Assembly (NCBI RefSeq): GCF_035607535.1
Contig: NZ_JAYDZX010000001.1
Location: 248,001 to 312,000 of the forward strand
DNA from: Salinimicrobium sp035607535
Lineage (GTDB): Bacteria > Bacteroidota > Bacteroidia > Flavobacteriales > Flavobacteriaceae
DNA length: 64,000 bases
Direction of reading: 5' to 3'
Positions 1-9,135 of this stretch are shown piece after piece; position 1 is the first letter of the stretch, and each line of letters opens with the position of its first letter. Under the pieces are notes generated by a model, which saw only the letters and a list, made by a program, of their open reading frames with translations, was not told where the DNA came from and did not search any database. A program made the translations under genes and the position numbers.

Positions 1-534
1 ATCCAGTTGAATATTATTTAGCTGTACCCGGGTAGTAGATTCTCCATGACGAATGATCACGGGGATACTTATTCCAAAAACGGTTTTGATATTGATGGAA
101 ATACCTTCAGTTTCACCGGCCTCCTCAGCACCCAGTGCTGACTGTTCTTCTACAGCCCGAAAATACATATGGGAGCGATATTCTCCCTGTTCCAGATTTC
201 CTGTTCTGGTCAACTGCACCCTAATGGTCTGTGCTTCATTTGGAGCCAGAGTCACTCTCCGGGGAAAATACCGCAGAAAATCGGTTGCAAATCTTTGGTC
301 TGTTTCGGGTTCTTCAATTTGTTCAAAATTACCCTCTTCAGTCATTTTATAATTAATAAAGGAGATTGCATAGACTGCAGTATCTCTTCCGGTATTGGCA
401 AGATTGATCTCATGGGAACGTCGAGAACCATCAAACACTAATCTTTTTGGCAAGATCATTAGATCACCCTGAGCAAGTAGTGGGGAAGAAATACTAAAAA
501 GAATAAGTAGAGGGAGAAGTAATTTTGTAGTCAT
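1..534 (-). CDS. PapD-like periplasmic chaperone (3' end outside window)
   Basis: The frame is open from an ATG at 534 to the window edge (178 codons), so the C-terminus is missing. A signal peptide is visible (MTTKLLLPLLILFSISS, then cleavage near LLAQ). The mature part starts with a beta-strand rich domain: 'LMILPKRLVFDG', 'HEINLANTGRD', then 'RYFPRRVTLAPNEAQTIRV' and 'GEYRSHMYF'. This is the layout of an immunoglobulin-like PapD-type chaperone N-domain, where a positively charged strand and a 'P..v.L.P.e.Q.iRv' segment are typical. It is last in a same-strand run behind three DUF4402 genes, so a role in folding or delivering those secreted subunits is the natural reading. The family call rests on pattern and context. 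It could also be a general Ig-like adhesion protein. Confidence 0.68.
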   Translation of the reverse strand, partial: MTTKLLLPLLILFSISSPLLAQGDLMILPKRLVFDGSRRSHEINLANTGRDTAVYAISFINYKMTEEGNFEQIEEPETDQRFATDFLRYFPRRVTLAPNEAQTIRVQLTRTGNLEQGEYRSHMYFRAVEEQSALGAEEAGETEGISINIKTVFGISIPVIIRHGESTTRVQLNNIQLD

Positions 535-559
535 ATCCTGGGGGCTGGAATTTTCTGAA

Positions 560-595
560 CAAATTTAGCTATTAAGCAGCAAATTGTTAAACAAA
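560..595 (-). promoter_or_regulatory. candidate promoter of the chaperone gene
   Basis: Read on the minus strand, TAAATTTG (560-567) matches the Bacteroidota -7 box TAnnTTTG, with TTTG 24 bases upstream (592-595), slightly longer than the usual 17-23. It lies between the stop of the third DUF4402 gene and the chaperone ATG. It would let the chaperone be transcribed separately from the subunit genes. Confidence 0.4.
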
Positions 596-602
596 TGTGA
601 AA

Positions 603-1097
603 TTAATTATAGGATACTGTCACATTAAATCCTTCTGAGTTAGAGTAATAACCTGCTGGCTGATTGGCCTCAAGATTAAGAGTGGCACCAATTCGTAAAA
701 CGTCGATTTCATCTCCGACAATGGGTTCCACTGTAAAGTTATCTATGACCAATACCTGGTTAGGGTTCTCCTGATGATAGAGACTGAAGGCCTGAGGAAG
801 AGTGATACTGTAATTATTGTTTCCATGGGTCACCACTGCTTCTGCCGGAGCAACATTTCCGGGAATGGAATTGGACAGTAATACTCCGTAAGCCACCCGG
901 CTGCCATCGGGAGAGAGGATAACCGTACCGGGAGTATATGCCGAGATGACATTGCCAAAATCCAGGTCCACGCTTTTATCGATCTTAATAGGATCTATGA
1001 TCGTGGCCCGGCTTTCTACTGTCGCCGATGCCGAAGCCTGGGCAAACACTGCTCCTGAAATGAACAGAAAAAAAAGAAAGCCTGTGAATTTTGTCAT
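603..1097 (-). CDS. DUF4402 secreted protein (third in cassette)
   Basis: This 164-residue protein has a signal peptide (MTKFTGFLFFLFISGAVFAQ) and then one DUF4402 domain. Recognisable features are the 'IIDPIKIDKSVDLDFGNV' opening strand, a central 'NYSITLPQAFSLYH' strand and the typical end 'NQPAGYYSNSEGFNVTVSYN'. DUF4402 proteins are small all-beta exported proteins of unknown biochemical role, and many are fibre subunit-like. It is separated from the preceding paralogue by a strong hairpin, so it may be expressed at a lower level than its neighbour. The product is probably exported to the periplasm or cell surface. Confidence 0.8.
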   Translation of the reverse strand: MTKFTGFLFFLFISGAVFAQASASATVESRATIIDPIKIDKSVDLDFGNVISAYTPGTVILSPDGSRVAYGVLLSNSIPGNVAPAEAVVTHGNNNYSITLPQAFSLYHQENPNQVLVIDNFTVEPIVGDEIDVLRIGATLNLEANQPAGYYSNSEGFNVTVSYN

Positions 1098-1137
1098 TTT
1101 TGAAAAGTCAGCTGTTAAAAGTTACCAAAAAATATCA

Positions 1138-1157
1138 CGCCGCCACATTGGGCGGCG
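1138..1157 (-). terminator. GC-rich hairpin between two DUF4402 genes
   Basis: A perfect 7-bp stem CGCCGCC/GGCGGCG encloses ACATTG. On the minus strand it is followed by TGATATTTTTT, so it resembles a leaky intrinsic terminator or a 3'-end stabilising stem after the middle DUF4402 gene. Hairpins in this position limit downstream expression in classical pilus operons; that role here is inferred. Confidence 0.55.
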
Positions 1158-1180
1158 CAATTCTAAAAAATCTTCGAAAC

Positions 1181-1675
1181 TTATTCGTAAGCTACAGTTA
1201 CTTCTACCTCTCCAGTATAAGATCCGGCTGTTTGATTATCATTTACCGTTAATGTTCCTCCTACGTATAATGGTTGCTGACTACCAGACCCGGTTTTACC
1301 TGTTGTGGAATTCCTATTATGAACAAAGGAAACATTCATAGGACTACCATCACCTGTCAAAGTAATATCTGGGATAGAAATAGAATATAAATATTCGTTT
1401 GCAGCTGTAATTTTAAAGGTAGCAGCAGAAGGAGTGACCGCAGAAGTAACTTTCATTGCAGTGTTCGTAAATGTTCTATTGCCATTAATGTCCACTGAAA
1501 CATCACCACCTGTAGCTGTTCCGTTAATAGTGCCAAAATCTAGTGCTGTTCCATCAGATACAATAGTTATAGGACTCACTATTTCCGCGTTAACATTTGC
1601 GGTAGCGTTCGCTTCTTCCTGTCCAAAAGCAGTCCCGGTGAAAAGAGCGATTAAAACAAAAGTAATTTTTTTCAT
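1181..1675 (-). CDS. DUF4402 secreted protein (second in cassette)
   Basis: This 164-residue protein starts with a signal peptide (MKKITFVLIALFTGTAFGQ) followed by a DUF4402 domain. It shares the 'NAEIVSPITIVSDGTALDFG' opening and the 'NQTAGSYTGEVEVTVAYE' ending with its two neighbours. It is rich in Thr, Ser, Asn and Gly, as many exported fibre subunits are. It has a long upstream spacer of about 158 bases and a hairpin immediately after its stop, which suggests its own transcript. By analogy with pilus loci this would be the best candidate for the major subunit, but that is inference; no polymerisation motif was identified. Confidence 0.8.
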   Translation of the reverse strand: MKKITFVLIALFTGTAFGQEEANATANVNAEIVSPITIVSDGTALDFGTINGTATGGDVSVDINGNRTFTNTAMKVTSAVTPSAATFKITAANEYLYSISIPDITLTGDGSPMNVSFVHNRNSTTGKTGSGSQQPLYVGGTLTVNDNQTAGSYTGEVEVTVAYE

Positions 1676-1778
1676 GGTTAGTGTATTTGTAGGGTTTGGG
1701 TTTTATTATTCAAACAGGCCGAAAATATTCCCTTTACAATCTCCATAAAAATTTACTCGTTGAAGTACCGGTATATTC

Positions 1779-1799
1779 GATAAGAAACCGATTCTTATC
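1779..1799. repeat. 8-bp inverted repeat upstream of the second DUF4402 gene
   Basis: GATAAGAA and TTCTTATC flank the five bases ACCGA. The palindrome sits about 105 bases upstream of the second DUF4402 start, with no T-run after it in either direction. It therefore looks more like a protein-binding site or mRNA stem than a terminator. Confidence 0.4.
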
Positions 1800-1833
1800 A
1801 GCAATTTAACAAGTAGATATTAACTCCAACGTT

Positions 1834-2322
1834 TTAGTTGTAGTTGACGGTAACCAAAAGGGGAGTCGGGGTGGAATAAAAGCCTGGAGCCTGTTGTGGA
1901 TTTATCTCTAAAGTGGCTCCCACTTTTACAGAGGTTTTTCCTGTACTGAGATCTCCGGAACCTGTACTGCTGGTAAAATCTTTAAGAACCATTTTTTCGC
2001 TGCCGTTTATTAATTGAGACCTCGAGTCGGGAAGACTAACAGAAAAAGTGGTACCGGGTTGACCAATGACTTCAAAAGATGCGGCGGTAACTACAGATCC
2101 GTCGGAGAGTTCCACATCACCCAGAACCAGCCGCTCTCCCTGAGGTGTAAGGATAACATCTCCTCCCTCTTTTGCATCAATACTGGCAAAATTGAGATTT
2201 GAGATCGTAGAAATACTAATTGGCTGAATGATAGTAGCAGACGCTGTGAAGTTAGCTGTAGCCTGCGCTGAAGCAATAGTACAGAAGAAAAGAAATGATA
2301 ATATTGTAAGAAAAATCTTCAT
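1834..2322 (-). CDS. DUF4402 secreted protein (first in cassette)
   Basis: I place the start at the ATG at 2322, which begins a clean signal peptide (MKIFLTILSFLFFCTIASAQ); an upstream in-frame start would add 20 residues ahead of it. The 162-residue product carries a DUF4402 domain with 'ATIIQPISISTISNLNFASI' at the start and 'QAPGFYSTPTPLLVTVNYN' at the end. It also has the central 'GTTFSVSLPDS' strand. It heads the same-strand run of three DUF4402 genes and the chaperone. The three proteins share framework residues but little else, so they are old duplicates, perhaps subunits with different positions in one structure. Confidence 0.8.
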   Translation of the reverse strand: MKIFLTILSFLFFCTIASAQATANFTASATIIQPISISTISNLNFASIDAKEGGDVILTPQGERLVLGDVELSDGSVVTAASFEVIGQPGTTFSVSLPDSRSQLINGSEKMVLKDFTSSTGSGDLSTGKTSVKVGATLEINPQQAPGFYSTPTPLLVTVNYN

Positions 2323-2463
2323 CAGGGTGTAATTCAAGAGGGAAGATATTAATATTTTCTTAAAAAACCAGACGAATAGCATATTTTATCGATAAAATGC
2401 GCATTTCGATCCTTCTAATTATTTTGGCCCTCTTTTGTTCATTGGAAACTGTAAATTGGTAGG

Positions 2464-2880
2464 ATGAAAAATACTTATAGTACCAACCTTAGTTTACCTC
2501 AGGTTGACCTGGGACTTGCCTTTTTGCGAATTGGAGCAGGAGCGCTCATGCTCACCCACGGAACTCCAAAGCTCCTTAAACTTTTTAGTAGTGAAGAAAT
2601 AACTTTTGCCGATCCCTTTGGTTTGGGAATGGGAATCACCCTGGCGCTGGTGGTATTTGCTGAATTCATCTGTTCCATCCTTGTGATCATAGGACTCGGA
2701 ACCAGGGTGGCAGTAATTCCTCTTTTGATCACGATGTCTACTGCAGCATTTTATATTCATGCTTCCGATCCTTTTCAGCGAAAGGAATTGGCACTTATTC
2801 ATCTTTTGATATTCGCAGTACTCCTTATCACAGGAGCTGGAAAATATTCGCTTGATTTCTACTGGCTAAAGAGGAAATAA
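2464..2880 (+). CDS. DoxX family membrane protein
   Basis: This 138-residue protein has four predicted membrane helices, with the DoxX hallmark 'LGLAFLRIGAGALMLTHGTPK' near residues 16-37. It then has 'FGLGMGITLALVVFAEFICSILVIIGL' and a last helix 'ALIHLLIFAVLLITGAGKYSLD'. Relatives were first linked to a thiosulfate:quinone oxidoreductase subunit, but most bacterial members are small inner-membrane proteins connected with redox stress. The gene stands alone, with the divergent DUF4402 cassette upstream and a hairpin after the stop. No clear promoter was found. Confidence 0.85.
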   Translation: MKNTYSTNLSLPQVDLGLAFLRIGAGALMLTHGTPKLLKLFSSEEITFADPFGLGMGITLALVVFAEFICSILVIIGLGTRVAVIPLLITMSTAAFYIHASDPFQRKELALIHLLIFAVLLITGAGKYSLDFYWLKRK

Positions 2881-2882
2881 AC

Positions 2883-2904
2883 AGAGGCTGCAAAAGCAGC
2901 CTCT
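2883..2904. terminator. terminator hairpin between convergent genes
   Basis: A perfect 9-bp stem AGAGGCTGC/GCAGCCTCT has an AAAA loop. It is followed by a T-rich stretch on the plus strand. It lies between the DoxX and OmpA stops and can serve both strands. Confidence 0.7.
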
Positions 2905-2934
2905 ATCCTTTAATCTCCTTCTTTTAATCTGGGA

Positions 2935-3795
2935 TTAATTGTTGGTAGCATTGACGGGCTGAGCGGCAGATTGCTCAGAATCCAACAAGGCGAGGAATTT
3001 ATCCAGGTTTGGAAGAATAACTATTCTCGTTCTCCTGTTCAAGGCCCGGTTTTCACGGGTGTCATTTTCAGCAACAGGTTTATAACTGCTTCTTCCCGCT
3101 GCAATTAATTTTTCAGGCTCTACATTGTACCTGTCCTGTAGTAGTCTCACAATTGCAGTGGCTCTTCTAACACTCAGTTCCCAGTTATCCTGTATATAGG
3201 AATTTTCTACCATGGTCTGTGAATCTGTATGACCTTCCACCATAACTTCCATAGCAGGTTCAGATTTAATTACTTCAGCAAGCTTTTCAAGCAGGGGATA
3301 AGCATCCCGGCTAACGCGATGGCTTCCGCTTCTAAAAAGTAATTTATCAGACACATTTATCATTACTACTGTTTTATCTACAGTAATATCTACATCATCT
3401 GAAGATCCTGAACTAATCTGGCTTTCCAGGTTATAAGCTACGGCCAGATTGATTGAATCTTCAAGACTTTCTGCTTCGGCTAGTTTGGCAGGATCCACTT
3501 TTTCCAGGGTCTGCCTCATTTTTTGCTTATTGGCCTTAGACATGGCTGTAAGGTCATTCATTTCAAGCATGCGGTCATTGTCCTCAGTAAGGGAGTTGAT
3601 GCGGGCGTTATAATCTGCCACCCGTTGTTCAATGGCATTTAATCTTTCCTCAAGTCGCTCTTTTTCTACCTGAGTTTGCTGTAGATTACTGCGAGTATTG
3701 TTGTAATCTTCCTCAAGGGCCACATATTTCTTTTTTGAAACACAAGAGGTCAATACTGTTGCGGCCAAAATGGTAACGCTAAGAATTCTTTTCAT
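2935..3795 (-). CDS. OmpA-family lipoprotein with coiled coil
   Basis: This 286-residue protein has a lipoprotein signal (MKRILSVTILAATVLTSCVS, lipidated Cys at 18). A coiled coil spans about residues 25-75 with regular Leu, Glu and Arg heptads. The C-terminal OmpA peptidoglycan-binding domain covers about 145-270, with 'VMVEGHTDSQTM', 'LSVRRATAIVRLLQ' and 'NRRTRIVI'. It should anchor the outer membrane to the peptidoglycan, with the coiled coil as a spacer. The gene is monocistronic, convergent with DoxX and divergent from tamB. A second OmpA protein with a different N-terminus lies at 36444-37136. Confidence 0.9.
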   Translation of the reverse strand: MKRILSVTILAATVLTSCVSKKKYVALEEDYNNTRSNLQQTQVEKERLEERLNAIEQRVADYNARINSLTEDNDRMLEMNDLTAMSKANKQKMRQTLEKVDPAKLAEAESLEDSINLAVAYNLESQISSGSSDDVDITVDKTVVMINVSDKLLFRSGSHRVSRDAYPLLEKLAEVIKSEPAMEVMVEGHTDSQTMVENSYIQDNWELSVRRATAIVRLLQDRYNVEPEKLIAAGRSSYKPVAENDTRENRALNRRTRIVILPNLDKFLALLDSEQSAAQPVNATNN

Positions 3796-4001
3796 AATTT
3801 TTGTTTTAGGTTTTAATGTTCAAGCTTATTGGGTGCTTTCGCACATCAAAACGCATTGGTTAGGTCGAAATTATACAACCTAAAGTCTTTGTATATTTAT
3901 TTTAACGTAAGATTATTAGTTGTTGCTGCATCCTGCTAAATTATTGCTAATAAAATGGCCGCTTCAGCCGATTTTTTTACCTTTTTAAAACAATTGTGGG
4001 G

Positions 4002-4043
4002 CAGAGATTAATTTTATCAAGAACCTCATGTTCTTAGTCTCTG
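4002..4043 (+). promoter_or_regulatory. stem-loop in the tamB upstream region
   Basis: The 325-base gap 3796-4120 contains one clear structure. CAGAGA (4002-4007) pairs with TCTCTG (4038-4043), and inside it AAGAAC pairs with GTTCTT around CTCAT. It would form in the tamB leader RNA, ending about 78 bases before the start codon. I see no exact -7 box or other gene in the gap. Confidence 0.35.
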
Positions 4044-4120
4044 TTTAACAGGGAATTACCAAAACTTAATTTCCCGATCTGCCCCAAAAAAGATAAATTA
4101 GAGAAAGTAGAGAAACATCT

Positions 4121-7100
4121 TTGGAAGCAGAAAAACCTAAAAAGGAAAAAAAGAAAAAAAAGAGCTCGGGCCTTAGGTTATTTTTTAAGATCCTACTCGG
4201 GATCTTTATCTTTATTTTCCTGCTCCTCCTCTTCATCCGCAGTCCCTGGGGCCAGGATATTATTGTCAACAAAGTGGTGAACTATATCACCAGCAAAACA
4301 AACACTACCATAGAAGTAGACCGGCTTTTTATCACTTTTGGAGGGGATATAAGTTTGCAGGGCCTTTACATGGAAGATGAAAGTGGCGATACGCTTGTTT
4401 ATTCCCGCAGTCTGGAAGCCGACATTCCACTCTGGCCAATAATCCAGGGAGAAGGTATAGCGATCAACAGCCTGGAATGGGATGGAGGAAGGGTTAATAT
4501 AGATCGGCAGGATACGATTAGTGGTTTTAACTTTGATTTCCTTGCCGAAGCATTTGCCCCGGCCGATACTACGGCGGCTGCTACCCCTGCAGACACAACC
4601 GCTTCTGGTATGAAAATAACTTTGGGAGATATAAAAATTACAGATCTCAGGTTCAATTATGACGATAAGTATTTAGGTATAGATACCAGGGTCGACCTCG
4701 GAAGATTACAGCTGGAAATGCAGGAGTTCATGCTTGATAGTATGAGGTTTGTGGCTGGTGATGCCGTCATTGAAAATACCCGTTTCTACTACGCCCAAAC
4801 CAAACCTGCTCCCGATTCTCCCGAAGAAGACCCTGTTCCCATGCCATTTTTGGCAGTGGAGAACCTGGAACTAAATAACGTCGCGGGATCGTATACCTCT
4901 GTACCCGATGGAATTGTGACAGACATTAATGTACAGGACCTGCTTTTGAAACTTCCTGCAGCCGATCTACAGAACAATATCATTGAAATAGACCAGTTCC
5001 AATTGAATAACTCAAAAGTCTATTTTCAGTCGAAAGTCGCCGCTTCTTCAGAAAATAGAGCAGATACCACTGCAACTGCTGCACCTTTTCAGTGGCCTGA
5101 ATGGCAGGTGCGTGCAGCCAATGTTAACCTGCAAGACATAAACTTCAGGTATTGGGTGAATAACAACAGTCCAACCGAAGGCATCTTTAATCCCGAAGCC
5201 GTAGGACTAAGGAACCTCAATCTTCAAATCCCATATTTGGTTCTGCAAGATCAATCTCTGGAGACTGAAGTTGATGCTTTGAATTTTCTAGAAGCTTCCG
5301 GTTTAAACTTAAATACCACCCGTTTTGCACTTCAAGTGAATGAGGAGAGGATGCGACTTCAGGATCTACTCATAAGAATTAATGGAAATATGGTGAAAGG
5401 AAATTTGGCAGTGGATTATCCATCTCTTGATCAATTCCTTGAAAACCCTGAGAGTGCCACAGTCGATCTTAATCTTCCGCAGTTCCAAATCGATCTGCAG
5501 GATATCTACCGGTTTCAGCCGGCCCTGCGCCAGGATCCCTACTTTGCTGCACTTGCTAAAAAAGGACTTTCGGGTAGTCTCGCTGCAAAAGGAGAGATGT
5601 CTGCTATCGATATCGAGAGAGCAAATATTAATTGGGGAGGAAATACCGCCCTTTCTGCTACAGGTACCATTTTTAATGCCGCCGATCCGGAAAACCTGAG
5701 ATTTGACATTCCGCAGCTGAGATTGCAATCTTCAGGAGCCGACCTAAATGCATTTGTAGTAGAACAGGATCTGGGAATACAACTTCCTGAAAATGTCAAT
5801 TTAGCAGGAAGTTTTAGTGGAAGCCCCGAAGACATTTCTGTTGATGCTATTCTAAACTCTTCCGCAGGTAAAATCAATGTGCAAGGTAGATTTGTAACGG
5901 CCCCCAACATAGCTTTTAATGCCGATCTGGAAGTTACGGAACTGGAGATTGGACAGCTACTTCAAAATCCTGCTCTGGGCCCTGTAAGCCTGGATGTTCA
6001 GGCATCGGGAAGTGGAGAAGATGTCAATTCCCTCAATGCAGTAGTTGATGGGAACATTGGCAGGTTTAAATACAATAACTATGTTTTCAATGGAATTGGT
6101 CTTTATGCAGAATTAGAGGATGGAGAAGGTTTTGCTAATTTGGATTACAAAGATGAAAACCTCAACATGGAACTGGAGAGTTTCGTTCAGCTCGGTTCTG
6201 TAGCACCAGAAGTCAATCTAAAGCTTAATATTATAGGTGCAGATCTGCAGGCACTTGGTCTTGCTGTAAATCCGGTAAATGCGGCAATGGAGGTGAAAGG
6301 GACCTTTGAAGGTAACGCAGATAGTTTTGATGCGACTGCGACCATTACAGATGGTGTTTTTGTTTATGATAATGAATCCTATCTTTTAGGGGATCTCGAC
6401 CTTCTCGCCCATGTAAGACCCGATACTACTTCCCTTGCAGTTGAGAACCGAATGCTCGACCTGAAACTTTATTCCAATGCCGGTCCCGTTGATTTCTTCA
6501 ACGCCCTTAACCGCCATTACCAAAGCTATTACACCACAACCAACATGACAGATACTGTTGTAAATCCTGTCAATATTGATCTTACTGCCCAAATAAGTCC
6601 ATCGCCTATCCTGGAAGAAGTCTTTTTGCCACAGCTCGAAGCCTTTGACACTATTAGTGTTAATGTCGATTTTAGTGAAAGGGAGAGAACACTCGTGGGG
6701 AGGGTAGAAATTCCTTATCTCAATTACTTCGGAAGTGAGATAAATAGCCTTTCATTATTCGTAGATTCCAATCCTGAAGAGCTATTCTTCAACTTCGGTT
6801 TAGAGAGCCTGGATGCCGGGCCTTTAGCAATTAAGGAAACCAACATTGAAGGATTATTGGTAGAGGAAGAGTTGAATCTTCAATTCCTTTCCATTTATGA
6901 GGGTGATCCTCTCATGAAATTGCGGTCTACCATTATAAAAAATGATGATGTATTAAGGGTGGCTTTTGCATCTGATAGCCTCATCCTTAATTCCAATCAA
7001 TGGCAGATCGATCCTCAAAATGAGATCCTTATAGGAGATGATTTCTATACCTTCAATAACTTTAGGTTGTCTAGGAATAATCAGGAATTGAGGGTTACCA

Positions 7101-9133
7101 ATGATTTGGCCGGGGTCCAAAAAGAGCATATTGGGATCGAATTCCGTAATTTCAATTTGGCTGCTTTATTTTCTTACCTCAACCCCGAGGCCGTACTGGC
7201 TTCAGGAAGTATGAATGGAAACCTGGTCATTGAGGAACCTTTTGCGCAAACCGGTTTGGTAGCCGATCTCACTATAGATCAATTTGGAGTAATGGATGTT
7301 CCTCTCGGAACCCTTTCTCTGGACGCAGAAGCAGCCGGTTTTAACACATATTCCTTTGACCTTGCAGTAGAAGGTAACGCCAACCTGGAACTTACCGGCT
7401 CCTATCTGGCCGAAACTAACGGGGGGCAGCTTGACATGTTCCTGGATCTTCAAAACATTTCCATGGAAGTTCTTGAAGGATTTTCTTTTGGAGAACTTAA
7501 GAACACCAGCGGTAGTTTGTCAGGTGAATTTAATATTTCAGGAGAGCCGATGCAGCCTCAATATGAAGGATTTTTAAATTTCAATCAGGCTCAGTTTACA
7601 GTTTCAATTCTCAATGCACCTTTTACCTTAAGAGATGAAACTTTGCGCATTAATAATGAAGGTGTTTACATGGACAATTTTGAAATTCGTGATGTAAATA
7701 GCAATGCTTTAGTTCTTAACGGTGCTGTTCTTACTGAATCTTTACTTAACCCCGAATTCGATCTAAGCTTTAGCACCAACAATTTCACTGCTTTGAATTC
7801 TACTGAAGAGGATTTTGATCTTTTCTACGGAAAATTTGTCTTTGATGCCACAGGTTCGGTTACCGGAAATCTGGAGCTTCCGCAGATAGAACTCGACCTT
7901 GTGGTACTTGAAGAGACAGATCTCACTTACGTGATCCCTGAAGCTAATCTGGAGATCGAAGAAAGAGAAGGGGTTGTGATCTTTGTGAATAGGGAAGACC
8001 CGGACAGGATCCTTACCCGCAGGTCTGAAGACGAGGAAATTGTTGCCTTCTCTGGCTTTGCACTTAATTCTTATATCAACCTTCAGGAAGGATCGACATT
8101 TACCATAGTACTCGATGAAAGTACGGGAGATCACTTCCAGGCCACCGGCGATGGAGATATTCTTTATGATATCTATCCTAATGGCAGAACCACGATGACC
8201 GGACGGGTGGAGTTGAGTGACGGGTACTACGAGATGAGCCTCTATAACCTGGTCACAAGGAGGTTTGATATTATGGACGGCAGTTCTGTAGTCTGGGCCG
8301 GAGACCCTCTTGATGCCGATCTCAATATTACTGCAGTCTACCGGGTAGAAGCTGCAGCGGCTGGCCTCATGGCTTCGCAACTGCAGGGTGCAGATCTTTC
8401 AGATCAGGATAGATTCCGCCGGGAGCTCGATTTCCTTGTATATCTCAAGATAGGAGGTGAGATTTCGGCTCCAAAATTATCTTTTGGCCTGGATATGCCG
8501 GAGGATGAACAAGGGGCTCTTAGCGGTCAGGTCTACGGCCGTGTTCAGCAAATCAACCAACAGGAGAATGAATTGAATAAGCAGGTTTTCTCCCTCCTTG
8601 TTCTAAACCGGTTTTTCCCTACTTCGGGAAGTGATGGATCCAGTGGAGGAACCCTATCCTTTGCAAGAGATAATTTAAATGAAGCGCTGTCTGACCAACT
8701 CAATATTTTCTCCGATCGCTTGCTTGGGGAAACTGGTGTAGATCTCAATTTTGGTCTTGATACCTTCACAGATTATCAGGGGGACAGTCCGCAGGAAAGG
8801 ACGCAGCTGGATATCACCGCTCAAAAAAGCTTTATGGACGACAGGTTAATTGTAAGTGTGGGGAGTGAAGTAGATGTACAGGGAAGCAGCCCGGTGGAGG
8901 AAAGCACTCCGCTAATTGGTAATGTAAGCCTGGAATATCTTCTCACCCCTAATGGTAGATTCAGGCTTATGGCTTTCAGGAGAAGTAGCTATGAAAATGT
9001 CATAGATGGCCAGTTGATCATAAGTGGTCTTGCACTGATCTTTACCCAGGAATTCAATAAATTCCATGAGCTATGGGATCAGGTAGTGAAAGGAGAAAGT
9101 GCACAAGAGGAAGAAAATCAAACTGAGGAATAA
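4121..9133 (+). CDS. tamB: TamB (translocation and assembly module, DUF490)
   Basis: This 1670-residue protein starts with a lysine-rich cytoplasmic tip (residues 4-14) and one membrane helix (about 21-40). A very long beta-rich region follows, with repeated 'L.l....l.g.l' strands, and the C-terminal TamB domain lies about 1270-1660. TamB is an inner-membrane anchored periplasmic beta-groove that works with a BamA-like outer-membrane partner, and is implicated in outer-membrane protein assembly and phospholipid transport. The start is a TTG; it follows an in-frame stop by 24 bases, and the next ATG (residue 83) would remove the membrane helix. The stop is 2 bases from tamL, so the two are co-translated. 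Length and architecture fit the family well. Confidence 0.93.
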   Translation: MEAEKPKKEKKKKKSSGLRLFFKILLGIFIFIFLLLLFIRSPWGQDIIVNKVVNYITSKTNTTIEVDRLFITFGGDISLQGLYMEDESGDTLVYSRSLEADIPLWPIIQGEGIAINSLEWDGGRVNIDRQDTISGFNFDFLAEAFAPADTTAAATPADTTASGMKITLGDIKITDLRFNYDDKYLGIDTRVDLGRLQLEMQEFMLDSMRFVAGDAVIENTRFYYAQTKPAPDSPEEDPVPMPFLAVENLELNNVAGSYTSVPDGIVTDINVQDLLLKLPAADLQNNIIEIDQFQLNNSKVYFQSKVAASSENRADTTATAAPFQWPEWQVRAANVNLQDINFRYWVNNNSPTEGIFNPEAVGLRNLNLQIPYLVLQDQSLETEVDALNFLEASGLNLNTTRFALQVNEERMRLQDLLIRINGNMVKGNLAVDYPSLDQFLENPESATVDLNLPQFQIDLQDIYRFQPALRQDPYFAALAKKGLSGSLAAKGEMSAIDIERANINWGGNTALSATGTIFNAADPENLRFDIPQLRLQSSGADLNAFVVEQDLGIQLPENVNLAGSFSGSPEDISVDAILNSSAGKINVQGRFVTAPNIAFNADLEVTELEIGQLLQNPALGPVSLDVQASGSGEDVNSLNAVVDGNIGRFKYNNYVFNGIGLYAELEDGEGFANLDYKDENLNMELESFVQLGSVAPEVNLKLNIIGADLQALGLAVNPVNAAMEVKGTFEGNADSFDATATITDGVFVYDNESYLLGDLDLLAHVRPDTTSLAVENRMLDLKLYSNAGPVDFFNALNRHYQSYYTTTNMTDTVVNPVNIDLTAQISPSPILEEVFLPQLEAFDTISVNVDFSERERTLVGRVEIPYLNYFGSEINSLSLFVDSNPEELFFNFGLESLDAGPLAIKETNIEGLLVEEELNLQFLSIYEGDPLMKLRSTIIKNDDVLRVAFASDSLILNSNQWQIDPQNEILIGDDFYTFNNFRLSRNNQELRVTNDLAGVQKEHIGIEFRNFNLAALFSYLNPEAVLASGSMNGNLVIEEPFAQTGLVADLTIDQFGVMDVPLGTLSLDAEAAGFNTYSFDLAVEGNANLELTGSYLAETNGGQLDMFLDLQNISMEVLEGFSFGELKNTSGSLSGEFNISGEPMQPQYEGFLNFNQAQFTVSILNAPFTLRDETLRINNEGVYMDNFEIRDVNSNALVLNGAVLTESLLNPEFDLSFSTNNFTALNSTEEDFDLFYGKFVFDATGSVTGNLELPQIELDLVVLEETDLTYVIPEANLEIEEREGVVIFVNREDPDRILTRRSEDEEIVAFSGFALNSYINLQEGSTFTIVLDESTGDHFQATGDGDILYDIYPNGRTTMTGRVELSDGYYEMSLYNLVTRRFDIMDGSSVVWAGDPLDADLNITAVYRVEAAAAGLMASQLQGADLSDQDRFRRELDFLVYLKIGGEISAPKLSFGLDMPEDEQGALSGQVYGRVQQINQQENELNKQVFSLLVLNRFFPTSGSDGSSGGTLSFARDNLNEALSDQLNIFSDRLLGETGVDLNFGLDTFTDYQGDSPQERTQLDITAQKSFMDDRLIVSVGSEVDVQGSSPVEESTPLIGNVSLEYLLTPNGRFRLMAFRRSSYENVIDGQLIISGLALIFTQEFNKFHELWDQVVKGESAQEEENQTEE

Positions 9134-9135
9134 AA

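Noticed and set aside
2434..2459. TTTG ... TAAATTGG as a promoter for the DoxX gene
   Set aside because: Spacing is 14 bases and the -7 box has a mismatch; it would also leave no leader.
7763..8380. 205-residue minus-strand reading frame inside tamB
   Set aside because: Lies antisense within a clear TamB coding sequence; no family features, composition follows the complement of tamB.
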